64,000 nt of DNA, taken from assembly GCF_014650895.1 (NCBI RefSeq), contig NZ_BMVV01000022.1, forward strand, positions 62,001 to 126,000. Reading direction: 5' to 3'. The stretch is from Streptomyces omiyaensis. GTDB lineage: Bacteria > Actinomycetota > Actinomycetes > Streptomycetales > Streptomycetaceae. Shown here piece by piece: positions 49,212 through 58,106 of this stretch (positions are counted from its first letter, which is position 1; each line of letters starts with the position of its first letter). The translations under genes and the position numbers were made by a program. The notes below the pieces were generated by a model that saw only the letters and a program-made list of their open reading frames with translations, was not told where the DNA came from and did not search any database.

Positions 49212-49361
49212 GGTGACGGACCCCCGGACACGAGCGAGCCCTCTCGGCCAGGACGGCGGACCGGACGAGAGGGCGGCTCCACGGGTGGTGCGGTGAAGCG
49301 CGGTGGTGCGGCGGTACGAGTGGTGCGAGTGGTTCGAGTGGCGCAAGTGGTTCTGCGGACC
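49212..49361. terminator. intergenic terminator and GTG-rich repeats
   Basis: GCCCTCTCG (49238-49246) pairs with CGAGAGGGC (49266-49274) across 19 bases between convergent genes. From about 49285 to 49355 the words GTGGTGCG, GAGTGG and AAGTGG recur. No gene is supported. Confidence 0.6.
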
Positions 49362-49562
49362 TCAGAGGGCCCCGTTGCTCACCTGGCCGACGAAGGCGTT
49401 CCACGAGCCCGGTCCGAAAGCGAGCGACGGACCCTCGGGAGCCTTGGAGTCGCGGACGGCGATGGAGGCGACGACCGGGGACTTCACCTCGACGCACGCG
49501 CCGTTGCCGCCCGAGTAGGAGGACTTGGTCCAGTTGTCGGTGGCACCCTGGATGATGGCCAT
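49362..49562 (-). CDS. DUF397 domain protein, partner of the XRE regulator
   Basis: A 66-residue protein with the full DUF397 pattern: W-T-K-S-S-Y-S-G-G-N-G-A-C-V-E-V, then V-A-V-R-D-S-K-like (I-A-V-R-D-S-K-A-P-E-G-P), and the final W-N-A-F-V-G-Q-V. DUF397 proteins pair with the preceding XRE/DUF5753 regulators in Streptomyces (Scr1/Scr2-type systems that affect antibiotic production). Its ATG follows the XRE gene by about 200 bases. GGAG is 11 bases before the start. Confidence 0.86.
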   Translation of the reverse strand: MAIIQGATDNWTKSSYSGGNGACVEVKSPVVASIAVRDSKAPEGPSLAFGPGSWNAFVGQVSNGAL

Positions 49563-49766
49563 GATGTGCTCAACTCCGGTTCTGCCCGAAGGCGTCGGGA
49601 TCGTCGCCGGGGTTGTCTCCACCGGCCTGATCGACGCTACTCGCCGGTCCCGAGCGACGGGACCGGCGTTCACACGACCGGGTGGCATATTCCAACCGGG
49701 CTTCCTTCGCGCGGAGTCGGGGGTGTACCGTACCTGCCCCACGTGGTTCAGACCTCTGCGCGGCCC

Positions 49767-50627
49767 TCAGATCCGGGCGTAGGTCTTCGCGATGTCGGCC
49801 ACGAAGTCCCGGGTCTGCTCCACTCCCAGCGCCTGCGCCCGCAGGTGCTCGTACATGTAGCTGTACTTCGACACGTCCGGCCCCTTCTCCAGGTACAGGT
49901 CGCTCGTCACGCCCTCGATGTAGACGACGCTGGAGTCGGAGGCGTCCGGGAACTCCAGGATCGAGTACTGCCCGCTGATCCCCGGGTGGGCGCCCGTGTC
50001 GAAGGGCAGCACCTGCACGGTCACGTGCGGCAGGTGCGACTGCTCGACGAGGTGCTCCAACTGCTCGATCATCACCTGCCGGTTGCCGACCACGCGGCGC
50101 AGCGCGGCCTCGTCGATCACCGCCCACAGGCGCAGCGGACGCTCCTCGTCGCGGATCCGGTCCTGGCGGCGGGTGCGGACGGTGGCCCGCTTCTCGATGT
50201 CCGCGGGCGTCGACTCGGGCAGCGCGCCGGAGATGACGGCGGTGGCGTACGCGCGGGTCTGGAGCAGGCCCGGGATGATCTGCGGCTCGTAGACGCGCAG
50301 GCTCTGCGCGTCCGTCTCCAGGCCGATGTACACGCTGTACGGGATGTCGCCGAAGGCGTGCCACCAGCCCTGCTGCCGCGAGTCCTTGGCCATCTGCATG
50401 AGGGAGTTGACCATGGCCTCGTCCTCGACCTCGTACACCCCGCACAGGTCGCGCACGTCCCGCTGGCTGATGGAGCGGCGGCCGTTCTCGAGCCGGCTGA
50501 TCTTGGACTGGGAGACGAGGAGGCGCTCGGCGACCTGCTCGGCCGTCATGCCCTTGCCCTCGCGGAGCTTGCGGAGCTCCTGGCCCAATCGGCGTCGCCT
50601 GACGGTGGGGTTGACACTGGACGCCAC
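49767..50627 (-). CDS. XRE-family helix-turn-helix regulator with DUF5753
   Basis: A 286-residue protein. Residues 10-65 are an XRE helix-turn-helix (L-G-Q-E-L-R-K-L-R-E-G-K-G-M-T-A-E-Q-V-A-E-R-L-L-V-S-Q-S-K-I-S-R-L-E-N-G). The rest is DUF5753 (Y-E-P-Q-I-I-P-G-L-L-Q-T-R-A-Y-A ... L-W-A-V-I-D-E-A-A-L-R-R). It pairs with the downstream DUF397 gene. GGAGGTG is 8 bases before the GTG start. The order DUF397-XRE-GPP34-carboxypeptidase matches what I recall of the S. coelicolor Scr1/Scr2 locus. Confidence 0.9.
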   Translation of the reverse strand: MASSVNPTVRRRRLGQELRKLREGKGMTAEQVAERLLVSQSKISRLENGRRSISQRDVRDLCGVYEVEDEAMVNSLMQMAKDSRQQGWWHAFGDIPYSVYIGLETDAQSLRVYEPQIIPGLLQTRAYATAVISGALPESTPADIEKRATVRTRRQDRIRDEERPLRLWAVIDEAALRRVVGNRQVMIEQLEHLVEQSHLPHVTVQVLPFDTGAHPGISGQYSILEFPDASDSSVVYIEGVTSDLYLEKGPDVSKYSYMYEHLRAQALGVEQTRDFVADIAKTYARI

Positions 50628-50682
50628 GGAAACTGCACCTCCGGCTGCTGTCTGCGATGCGTAGCTGTGAGTATCTACTGCT

Positions 50683-50695
50683 TGGCAGACTGCCA
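50683..50695. promoter_or_regulatory. TGGCAG palindrome upstream of the XRE gene
   Basis: TGGCAG-A-CTGCCA is a perfect 13-base dyad located 56 bases upstream of the XRE start on the minus strand, in a locally A/T-richer patch. It is a candidate autoregulatory operator. Confidence 0.55.
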
Positions 50696-50989
50696 CCAAA
50701 GGTGCGACGTGCGCCGGGAAAACGCGACAACGCCCGTACGCGGCCGCGGAGCCGGCGCGGATGTGCGGGGCGCCCGGAGGCGCCCCGCACACCTCTGTGC
50801 GGCTCCCGGATCGGTACGTGGTGCGCGGTGCGGCCGTACGGACGCGCCCGCCGCGCGTACGGCCGGACCTGCCGGCGTACGGGACGTGCCGCGTGTGCGT
50901 ACGGGACGTGCTGTGCGCTGCCGGACGGGTCGCCGGCCGGGCGCATCCGCCCGGCCGGCGACCCGTCCGTGCCGGGGCCGTGCGTCCGC
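50696..50989. other. intergenic region without a supported gene
   Basis: This 294-base gap is dense in CGTACG, GTACGG and CCGGCGACCCG-type words, including GGGTCGCCGGCCGGGCG (about 50928) facing CGCCCGGCCGGCGACCC (about 50948), an inverted repeat that can act as the GPP34 terminator. Otherwise I see nothing. Confidence 0.5.
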
Positions 50990-51688
50990 CTAGTGGGCGG
51001 CGGCGCGGGCCATGCTTCCGCGCGGCTGGGCGGGTACGCCCTGACCGCTGCGGCGCGGCTGTGCGGCCGCGCCGTTCTGGACGTCCATCACGGCGTGTGC
51101 CACGAGGCCGCCCATGGGGTCGTGCCGGATCAGGTCGCGCAGCCGGGACCGCGACGACCGTCCTTCGTTGCCGGGGTACAGGTGCTTGCCGAGACCGACC
51201 GCGTGGGCCAGTGCGGCGAGCGCCGCGGTCCGCGGGTCCGGCGGTACGCCGGTGCGGATCGCACTGTCCAGCCGGGCCCTGATCTCCCGGCTGATCGCCG
51301 TGTCCGTCGCCTGGTAGCGAGTCGTCGGCAGCACCCCGCACATCTGGCCCTCCACGGCATGCACCATGCCGCATCGCTCCAGATGCGAGAGATACGTCTG
51401 GCGGAGCCCCAGTCGGGGTCCGCCGATCCAATGGACGGCCCGGACCGGACTGCCGCGCCTGCGCAGCAGTTCCAGTGCGGAGTCCAGAGTCGGATCTCCG
51501 GTCGGCCGTGGCATCACCACGGCGATACGATCCCCGTCAGGGGCTATCCGTCCTGCCAGAGCCAGCTCTACTAGCTGTGCTCCGGCAAGGCCCAGATCGA
51601 GCGACTGCGGCTGCGCTGTGGTACCCGTGGTCGGGTCCAGAGCGAGCAGCAGAAGCTCCTCCGGAATGGTTCTGCGGCTCCTGCCCAT
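50990..51688 (-). CDS. GPP34 family protein
   Basis: A 232-residue protein of the Golgi-phosphoprotein-3-like (GPP34) family. P-E-E-L-L-L-L-A-L-D-P-T-T-G and L-D-L-G-L-A-G-A-Q-L-V-E-L-A-L-A-G-R-I at the N-terminus, then the helical core with L-A-A-L-A-H-A-V-G-L-G-K-H-L-Y. The family binds phosphoinositide-type lipids in eukaryotes; the bacterial role is unknown. It is divergent from the DD-carboxypeptidase gene. Confidence 0.85.
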   Translation of the reverse strand: MGRSRRTIPEELLLLALDPTTGTTAQPQSLDLGLAGAQLVELALAGRIAPDGDRIAVVMPRPTGDPTLDSALELLRRRGSPVRAVHWIGGPRLGLRQTYLSHLERCGMVHAVEGQMCGVLPTTRYQATDTAISREIRARLDSAIRTGVPPDPRTAALAALAHAVGLGKHLYPGNEGRSSRSRLRDLIRHDPMGGLVAHAVMDVQNGAAAQPRRSGQGVPAQPRGSMARAAAH

Positions 51689-51871
51689 CCATGCCTCCCC
51701 GCGTGGATGAATGACAGGGTGACCCCTCTCACATTCATCTGTCGAGAGTGCCTGGGTGGTTCGTCCGGGAACCAGTAGGTATGTCGTTCTCGTCTAGCAC
51801 GGGAGCCAAGGGGTTCACACAGGACACTGGTAGACGGTTCGGACGTACGCATGACGCATGGAGGAGGCACG

Positions 51872-54439
51872 GTGGCGGGCGAGTCCCCCGACAAGGCGGA
51901 GCAGCAGGGGTCTTCGGAGGGGAAGACGACGGCGGCGGCGTCGACGGTTGCGCCCTCGGATTCCCCGGCGTCCGCGGTGTCCGCGCCGGACCGGGTGGAC
52001 CAGCCGACGGCGGTCTTCAAGACCGTGGCGCCGCGCACCCCGGAGGACGACGCGGAGAAGTCCCCCGCGCGGACGGCGGAGCCGACGGGCCCGTCGGGCC
52101 CGACGGAGCCCGAGGCGTCGGCGGAGCCGCCCGGCGAGCCGGCCGGCGAGCCGGCCGGGGTGACGGTCGACCGCCTGAAGGACGCCGTGGCGGCCTGGGT
52201 CGCGACGGCGGCCGAGGACGGTCCCGCGGGCACGGCGGCGGACGCGGACCCGGCCGAGGACGAGCCCGAGGGCGCCGGGGACTCCAAGGACGCCGGCTCC
52301 GGGGCCTCTGAGGCCCCCGGGACCCCGGACGTGCCCGAGGCGCCTGTGACGGCCGGGAAGGCCGCGGAGGCTCCGGAGGCCGACGGGACCTCCGAGGAGC
52401 CCGCGAAGGCCGCCGCGGCGCCCGTGGAGGCGCCGAAGGCACCGGAGCCGTCCTGGTTCGCCACGAAGAAGACGGCGGACAAGGCGGCGACGGACAAGAC
52501 GGCGGACAAGGCGGCGGACAAGGCGGCGGAGAAGCCCGCCGCGCCGTCGGCGCCGTCCGCGCCCGAGACGGCCGGCCGGCCGGAGGCCGGCTCCGGCGGC
52601 ACCCCCGGGACCAAGCCCGAGTCCGGGACCGAGGCCGAGTCCGAGTCCGAGTCCGAAACCGAGTCCAAGCCCGAGGCCGAGCCCAAGACCGCGGGCCCGG
52701 TCGATCAGCCGACCACCATGTTCCGGGCCGTCCGGCCGCCGGCCAAGCCCGCCGTGGACCAGCCGACGACCGCGCTCAAGCTGCCCCGCGACCCGGCGGG
52801 CTCCGGCTCCGGCGCGGGTCCGCGTCCCGGTACGGGCTCCGGCGCCGACTCCGACAGCGAGCGGACGAGCACGTTCGTACCGCTGCGTCCGGACATCCCG
52901 GCCGACCGGAAGAAGGCGGCGGCCGACAAGCCGGCCGCGCCGAAGGCCCCCGTCGCGCCGAAGGCCCCGGTCGCCCCGACCGCGCCCGTCGCGCCGTCCC
53001 GTCCCACCGCGCCCGGTGCCTCCGAGCCCGGCACCCCGGCCTCCCCGTCGGCCGCGGCCTCCGCCGCCGCGCCCGCCCCGGCGAAGGCCGCCGTGTCCGC
53101 GCCCGCCCCGGCGCTCGGCGAGCCCGAGCGCACCCGCCAGCAGCCGCTTCCGCCGCTGCCCCCGCTCGACCTGCTGGCCGAGCTGACGAACACCCCGCCG
53201 CCGCCGCCGAACGCCTGGCGCACGACGGTGCGACGGGTCCGCATCTGGACCCCGCTGGTCCTGCTCCTCCTGATCGTCTTTGCGATCGCGCAGATGGTCC
53301 GGCCGCTGCCGGCTCCCGTGCTGAAGCTCTCCGGGTCGCCGACGTACACCTTCGCGGGCGGCGCGCTCAAGATGCCGTGGCCCGGCGAGGGCCAGGGCGC
53401 GGTGGAGGTCGAGGGCGCCGGCTCCATGGGGACGTACGGGGCGCAGAAGCCGGCCCCGATCGCCTCCGTGACGAAGACGATGACCGCCTACGTGATCCTC
53501 CGCGACCACCCGATCAAGGGGAAGCAGAAGGGCCCCGAGATCACGATCGACAAGAAGGCCGCCGAGCAGGCGAAGGCGGCGCACGAGTCGACGGCGCCGG
53601 TGAAGGAGGGCCAGACCTACACGGAGAAGGAGCTCCTGCAGCTCCTGATGATCCCGTCGGCCAACAACGTGGCCCGGCTGCTCGCGCGCTGGGACGCCGG
53701 CTCGGAGCAGGCCTTCGTCGACAAGATGAACGCCGCCGCCAAGGACCTGGGCATGACCCAGACCCGCTACACCGACCCGTCCGGCCTGCTCGACTCGACC
53801 GTCTCGACCCCGAAGGACCAGCTGAAGCTGGCGAAGGCGGTCATGCAGTACGACGTGTTCCGGGAGATCGTGGACATGCCGAACGCCACCATCGAGGGCG
53901 TCGGCTACATCGAGAACAACAACAGCCGGCTCCTGCTCAAGCCGGGTGTGAGCGGCATCAAGACCGGCTCCTCCACCCCCGCCGGCGGCAACCTGCTCTG
54001 GTCGGCCAACACGATCGTGGAGGGCCGGACCCACCGCATCCTGGGCATCGTGATGGGCGCGCAGAACGCCGACCAGCTCGGCAAGAAGCTGGAGCTGTCG
54101 CTGGACTACAGCTACGAGCTGATCAAGAAGGCGCAGGACGACGTCACGTCCGCGGCCGTCGTGAAGAAGGGGCAGGTCCTCGGCTACGTCGACGACGGCC
54201 TCGGCGGCCGGACCCCGGTCGTGGCGACGAAGGAGATCAAGGCCATCGGCTGGCCCGGCCTGGAGGTCGAGCTCTCCCTGACCGACGGCGGCAAGGCCGT
54301 CCCGCACTCCGGCAAGGCCGGGGACGTCGTCGGCACCGTCTCGATCGGCGAGGGCGCGGCCAGGGCCAGCGCCCCGGTGGCGCTCGCGTCGGACCTGGTC
54401 GAGCCCGGCTTCGACAAGAAGCTCACGCGCGTGAACTGA
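51872..54439 (+). CDS. D-alanyl-D-alanine carboxypeptidase (peptidase S11) with long cytoplasmic N-terminus
   Basis: An 855-residue penicillin-binding protein. Residues 1-450 are a disordered Ala/Pro/Lys/Asp-rich cytoplasmic region. A transmembrane helix follows at about 458-474 (W-T-P-L-V-L-L-L-L-I-V-F-A-I-A-Q). The peptidase domain has S532-V-T-K535, S596-A-N598 and K697-T-G699, the complete S-x-x-K, S-x-N and K-T-G triads. It trims the terminal D-Ala of peptidoglycan. The cytoplasmic part repeats V-D-Q-P-T-x-x-(F/L) near residues 42, 276 and 294 with a related R-T-S-T-F near 329. GTG 51872 has GGAGGAGG upstream; an ATG at 51851 is also in frame. Confidence 0.92.
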   Translation: MAGESPDKAEQQGSSEGKTTAAASTVAPSDSPASAVSAPDRVDQPTAVFKTVAPRTPEDDAEKSPARTAEPTGPSGPTEPEASAEPPGEPAGEPAGVTVDRLKDAVAAWVATAAEDGPAGTAADADPAEDEPEGAGDSKDAGSGASEAPGTPDVPEAPVTAGKAAEAPEADGTSEEPAKAAAAPVEAPKAPEPSWFATKKTADKAATDKTADKAADKAAEKPAAPSAPSAPETAGRPEAGSGGTPGTKPESGTEAESESESETESKPEAEPKTAGPVDQPTTMFRAVRPPAKPAVDQPTTALKLPRDPAGSGSGAGPRPGTGSGADSDSERTSTFVPLRPDIPADRKKAAADKPAAPKAPVAPKAPVAPTAPVAPSRPTAPGASEPGTPASPSAAASAAAPAPAKAAVSAPAPALGEPERTRQQPLPPLPPLDLLAELTNTPPPPPNAWRTTVRRVRIWTPLVLLLLIVFAIAQMVRPLPAPVLKLSGSPTYTFAGGALKMPWPGEGQGAVEVEGAGSMGTYGAQKPAPIASVTKTMTAYVILRDHPIKGKQKGPEITIDKKAAEQAKAAHESTAPVKEGQTYTEKELLQLLMIPSANNVARLLARWDAGSEQAFVDKMNAAAKDLGMTQTRYTDPSGLLDSTVSTPKDQLKLAKAVMQYDVFREIVDMPNATIEGVGYIENNNSRLLLKPGVSGIKTGSSTPAGGNLLWSANTIVEGRTHRILGIVMGAQNADQLGKKLELSLDYSYELIKKAQDDVTSAAVVKKGQVLGYVDDGLGGRTPVVATKEIKAIGWPGLEVELSLTDGGKAVPHSGKAGDVVGTVSIGEGAARASAPVALASDLVEPGFDKKLTRVN

Positions 54440-54452
54440 GCGGACGCACCCG

Positions 54453-54489
54453 CAGCAGGGCGCCCCGGGACGACCGGGGCGCCCTGCTG
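54453..54489. terminator. terminator after the carboxypeptidase
   Basis: A perfect 16-bp stem (CAGCAGGGCGCCCCGG with its complement) around a five-base loop, followed by TTAG. Confidence 0.85.
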
Positions 54490-54592
54490 TTAGCGTCTTC
54501 GGGGGACGAGACGCGACACGCGGAGCCGCGCGGGGCGCGGGACGGGCAGAGGGAAGCAGTACGGGGCAGTACGGGAAAGGGCCGCAGCCGCA

Positions 54593-56725
54593 GTGACCAC
54601 CGTTGAGCCGACACGGGCGAGCCGCACCGCGGCCACCGCGCCCCTCTCCCCGGAAACCTCCGACGAGGACGCCGCGCAGGACGCCGTACGACACCCCGCG
54701 CCGGACTCCGCACCGGGCTCGGCACCTGACTCCGTACCGGGCTCCGGGCAGGCGCCCGGGCGGGATGTCGAGCATCATCGGGAGGACGGACGCCCCGGCG
54801 GACGTCCCGGCGGGCGCCGGGACGGGTCGGAGCCCGCACCGGACTCCGGGGTGGCCACCGCGCCCTCCTCGGCGGCCCTTCCGGCGCCCACCCCCGCAGT
54901 ATCCACCGATTCACCTTCGCGAATAGTGCTCCCGAACCAGCGCACCGCCCCCGGGCGGACCACGACCCCGGACGCGGCCACGGCCCCGTCCCCGGCGGCC
55001 CCCGCACCGCGCCGCCGCAAGCGCCGCTACCCCGTGATGGTGGCGACGGGCGTCGCCGCGCTCCTCCACGTGCTGTGGGTCTTCTACTTCGCGAACAGCG
55101 GTGGAGACCTCGCGGCGCAGGACGCCTGGGCCGAGTTCGTCGGACGGCACCCGGACTCCGCGTACAACCTGGCCTGGTACGGGGGCATGCACCCGGTCTC
55201 GTACAGCGTGGTCTCGCCGTACGTGATGTCGGTGCTCGGCGTCCGCTCGACGATGATGATCGCCGGGACGCTCTCCGCCGCGCTGACCGCGCTGATCCTG
55301 GTGCGGGTCCCGGCGGTGCGGAACCCGATGGCGTGCGCCCTCGCCGGCGTCTTCGCCTTCCTCTGCAACGCGCTGTCGGGCCGGGTGACCTTCGGGCTCG
55401 GCATGATGTTCGCGCTCGGCGCGGTCGCCGCCGTCTTCTGCTGGCCGCACCGCTGGCGCCGCAGGCGCTGGGCGAAGGCCGCGGTGGCGGCGCCGCTCGC
55501 CGGGCTCGCCACGGCGTGCAGCCCGGTCGCCGGGCTCTTCCTCGGGGTCGTGGCGGCGGCGCTCTTCCTCAACAAGCGGCGCCCGGGCGCGTACGCGATC
55601 GGCCTGGCGCCGGTGGTCGTCGTCGCGCTCTCCTCCTGGCTCTTCCCCTTCTCCGGCACGCAGCCGATGGCCTTCGCCTCGACGGTGCTGCCGCTGGTCT
55701 TCGGGATCCTCGTCCTCGTCCTCGTGCCGAAGGACTGGCGGACGGTCCGCACGGCCGCCGCCTGCTACACCGTCGGCACCTTCCTGACCTGGCTGATCGA
55801 CTCCCAGATCGGGTCGAACATCTCGCGGCTCCCGATGCTCTTCGCGGGCGTGGCGCTGCTGGCGGCGCTGCCGTACACGCGCCCGCGCTCGCGCCGCTGG
55901 TACGCGCTCGTGATCGCCTTCCTCGGCCTGAACTTCTGGATCGGCTTCAAGGGCGTCGACGACGTGATCCGCACCCGCCCCGACGCCTCCTGGGCCTTCG
56001 AGGTGGCGCCGCTGATCAACCAGCTCCAGGTGCGGGAGGCGCAGAAGGCGCGCGTCGAGGTCGTCCCGGCCTCCAGCCACCGCGAGTCCTCGGCGCTCAG
56101 CCCGTACATCAACCTCGCGCGCGGCTGGAACCGCCAGGCGGACATGGAGCGCAACCCGCTCTTCTACGACGACACCCTCAACGCCGTGAACTACCACGAG
56201 TGGCTCCACCGCTGGTCCGTCCGGTACGTCGTCCTCCCCACCGGCGCCCCCGACTCGGGCGCGGCCCGGGAGGCGGAGCTCGTCGCCGAGGGCCTGCCGT
56301 ACCTGAACCAGGTGTGGTCGGACGCGAACTGGCGGCTGTACGAGGTCGCCGACGCCACCCCGCTCGCCGACGCCCCGGCCCAGGTCCAGCGCGCCGCCGA
56401 GAACGAGGTGGTGCTCCGCCTCGACCGCCCGGCCCGGGTGAAGATCCGCGTGCCCTACTCGCCGTGGCTGGCGCTGATGGACGAGAACGGCGGCAAGATC
56501 GAGCCGCCGCAGGAGACGGAGGAGTCGAAGCTGGCCCGGGAGGAGTCCGAGACGGAGCTCCCGAAGGTCTTCGCCAACGAGAACGGCTGTCTGGTGAAGG
56601 CGGAGCCGGACGAGGAGGGCGACGAGTGGACCGAGCTGGTCGCCCCCAAGGCGGGCACCTACCGGCTCGCGGCCCCGTACAAGCTCTTCCCGCGCGGCAC
56701 GGCCTGCCCGGAGGAACTCCGCTGA
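54593..56725 (+). CDS. polytopic membrane protein, possible GT-C-type glycosyltransferase
   Basis: A 710-residue protein. A disordered 145-residue N-terminus is followed by about 10-11 helices between 148 and 455. A large extracytoplasmic C-terminal domain follows (about 460-710) with N-Y-H-E-W-L-H-R-W-S-V-R-Y-V-V-L-P and an acidic stretch near 650. An outer loop after TM1 (A-N-S-G-G-D-L-A-A-Q-D-A-W) carries acidic residues as in GT-C enzymes. It lacks recognisable MFS motifs. It lies between cell-envelope genes (carboxypeptidase, signal peptidase), so a role in surface glycan assembly is plausible, not shown. Confidence 0.75.
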   Translation: MTTVEPTRASRTAATAPLSPETSDEDAAQDAVRHPAPDSAPGSAPDSVPGSGQAPGRDVEHHREDGRPGGRPGGRRDGSEPAPDSGVATAPSSAALPAPTPAVSTDSPSRIVLPNQRTAPGRTTTPDAATAPSPAAPAPRRRKRRYPVMVATGVAALLHVLWVFYFANSGGDLAAQDAWAEFVGRHPDSAYNLAWYGGMHPVSYSVVSPYVMSVLGVRSTMMIAGTLSAALTALILVRVPAVRNPMACALAGVFAFLCNALSGRVTFGLGMMFALGAVAAVFCWPHRWRRRRWAKAAVAAPLAGLATACSPVAGLFLGVVAAALFLNKRRPGAYAIGLAPVVVVALSSWLFPFSGTQPMAFASTVLPLVFGILVLVLVPKDWRTVRTAAACYTVGTFLTWLIDSQIGSNISRLPMLFAGVALLAALPYTRPRSRRWYALVIAFLGLNFWIGFKGVDDVIRTRPDASWAFEVAPLINQLQVREAQKARVEVVPASSHRESSALSPYINLARGWNRQADMERNPLFYDDTLNAVNYHEWLHRWSVRYVVLPTGAPDSGAAREAELVAEGLPYLNQVWSDANWRLYEVADATPLADAPAQVQRAAENEVVLRLDRPARVKIRVPYSPWLALMDENGGKIEPPQETEESKLAREESETELPKVFANENGCLVKAEPDEEGDEWTELVAPKAGTYRLAAPYKLFPRGTACPEELR

Positions 56726-56819
56726 ACCGTCACCGAGCGTGACCGGCGCGGTCACCCATAAGGAGGGTGAACGCGCCGCGGGACTGCGGAGGGACGGGCG
56801 GGGGCCCTAGGGTCGACCC

Positions 56820-57596
56820 ATGCGGCAGGAACCAACTGAATCGGGGTCGGCGGACGTGGCGGACACGGGAGACGTGGCGACGGAGACCAGGCCGGACCCC
56901 GGGCGCGAGGTGCCGGAGACCCCCGGCCCGCCCAGGCGCCGCCGCCTCTCCCCGTGGGCGGAGTACCCCCTCCTGGCCGCGGTGGCGCTGGTCCTGGCCT
57001 TCCTGATCAAGACCTTCCTGGTGCAGGCCTTCCTGATCCCCTCGGGTTCGATGCAGAACACCCTCCAGGAGGACGACCGGGTCTTGGTGGACAAGCTCAC
57101 CCCCTGGTTCGGCTCGGAGCCCGACCGCGGCGAGGTCGTCGTCTTCCGCGACCCCGCGGACTGGCTCGCCGGCCACGAACTGAGGCCCCCCACCACGACC
57201 CAGAAGGTCCTCGGCTTCGTCGGCCTGATGCCCGCGGCCGGCGAGCAGCACCTGATCAAGCGCGTCATCGGCGTCGGCGGCGACACGGTCGAGTGCCAGG
57301 GCACCGGCCCGCTCAAGCTCAACGGCCGGCCGCTGGACGAGCCGTACGTGTACGAGGGCAACACCCCCTGCAGCGACGACGCGGGCGGCCAGTTCAGGAT
57401 CACCGTCCCCGCCGGACACCTCTGGGTCATGGGCGACCACCGCCAGCACTCCCAGGACTCCCGCTACCACCGGAACGACGGCCGCGGCGGCATGGTCCCC
57501 CTCACCGACGTGGTCGGCCGGGCCGTCGTCGTCGCCTGGCCCGTCCCCCACTGGTCCACCCTCCCGGTCCCGGACGCCTTCACCCCCGCACCCTGA
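56820..57596 (+). CDS. lepB: signal peptidase I
   Basis: A 258-residue membrane protease. One transmembrane helix (about 48-70) leads to the catalytic I-P-S-G-S-M (Ser77). The base Lys147 is in H-L-I-K-R-V-I-G-V-G-G-D, and the G-D-H-R-Q-H-S-Q-D-S-R box is at 205-215. It removes Sec and Tat signal peptides at the outer face of the membrane. TAGGGT is six bases before the ATG, so the transcript is probably leaderless. The first 42 residues are a charged, disordered cytoplasmic tail. Confidence 0.93.
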   Translation: MRQEPTESGSADVADTGDVATETRPDPGREVPETPGPPRRRRLSPWAEYPLLAAVALVLAFLIKTFLVQAFLIPSGSMQNTLQEDDRVLVDKLTPWFGSEPDRGEVVVFRDPADWLAGHELRPPTTTQKVLGFVGLMPAAGEQHLIKRVIGVGGDTVECQGTGPLKLNGRPLDEPYVYEGNTPCSDDAGGQFRITVPAGHLWVMGDHRQHSQDSRYHRNDGRGGMVPLTDVVGRAVVVAWPVPHWSTLPVPDAFTPAP

Positions 57597-57614
57597 CCCA
57601 CCCCCACCCACGCC

Positions 57615-57648
57615 GAAGGCCCCCCGCCGCGAACGACGGGGGGCCTTC
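57615..57648. terminator. terminator after lepB
   Basis: GAAGGCCCCCCG (57615-57626) pairs perfectly with CGGGGGGCCTTC (57637-57648) around a 10-base loop, just before the tRNA fragment. Confidence 0.82.
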
Positions 57649-57653
57649 ACCGG

Positions 57654-57695
57654 TGCCCCCGGCAGGATTCGAACCTGCGACACCCGCTTTAGGAG
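57654..57695 (-). tRNA. 3' fragment of tRNA-Arg(CCU): integrative element attachment site
   Basis: Read on the minus strand, 57695-57689 is an anticodon loop C-T-CCT-A-A, then the 3' anticodon stem AGCGG, variable loop GTGTC, T-stem GCAGG, T-loop TTCGAAT, T-stem CCTGC, acceptor CGGGGGC and discriminator A. The 5' anticodon stem expected (CCGCT) and everything before it is absent; TCGAA stands there instead. Integrases of actinomycete elements cross over in exactly this part of tRNA genes. It should be read as an att junction: chromosome to the left, element to the right, with the complete tRNA at the far end. Confidence 0.82.
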
Positions 57696-57815
57696 TTCGA
57701 TCGGGCTGCCCCAAGAGAGGGCAGTCCCCTGCTCGCGGTCGCCATCGACAGCCGCGCTGGACCGCCGTCATCCGCCGTTGTTGATGTCAGCCGCGGATGT
57801 CGAAGACCGCTCTAC

Positions 57816-58106
57816 TCAGCCCTGGTGGACGACCTCATACTCACTGCCGGCAGCAGGTGCCAGGCTAGTTCGTTCCTCCTCCGAGAGGGCGCGCCCGGTC
57901 CTGGCGACTATCTGTCCAAGTGATTCACCCGCGCTCGCCTGGACCATCTCCGGCGTCTCCGGGTCGATGGCCACCGTGAGGAGCGCCTGGCGGGCCTGCT
58001 CGTCATCCGTGGCGTACAGATCCATGGCGGCATCGTCGCGGGCACCGATGTCGGCACCGCGATCGAGCAGCACCGTGATCAAAGCTCTCACCTGCAGGGC
58101 ATCCAT
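57816..58106 (-). CDS. small HEAT-like helical protein, unknown function
   Basis: A 96-residue acidic protein. The sequence A-L-I-T-V-L-L-D-R-G-A-D-I-G-A-R-D-D-A-A-M-D-L then A-R-Q-A-L-L-T-V-A-I-D then V-Q-A-S-A-G-E-S-L-G-Q-I-V resembles three short helical-pair repeats. GAGG lies 9 bases before ATG 58106. It is the first gene inside the integrated element, reading back toward the att site. Immunity or regulatory roles are possible, but nothing is shown. Confidence 0.6.
   Translation of the reverse strand: MDALQVRALITVLLDRGADIGARDDAAMDLYATDDEQARQALLTVAIDPETPEMVQASAGESLGQIVARTGRALSEEERTSLAPAAGSEYEVVHQG

Noticed and set aside
57654..57695. Functional tRNA gene
   Set aside because: The acceptor 5' strand, D-arm and 5' anticodon stem are missing, so only the attachment-site fragment is present here.
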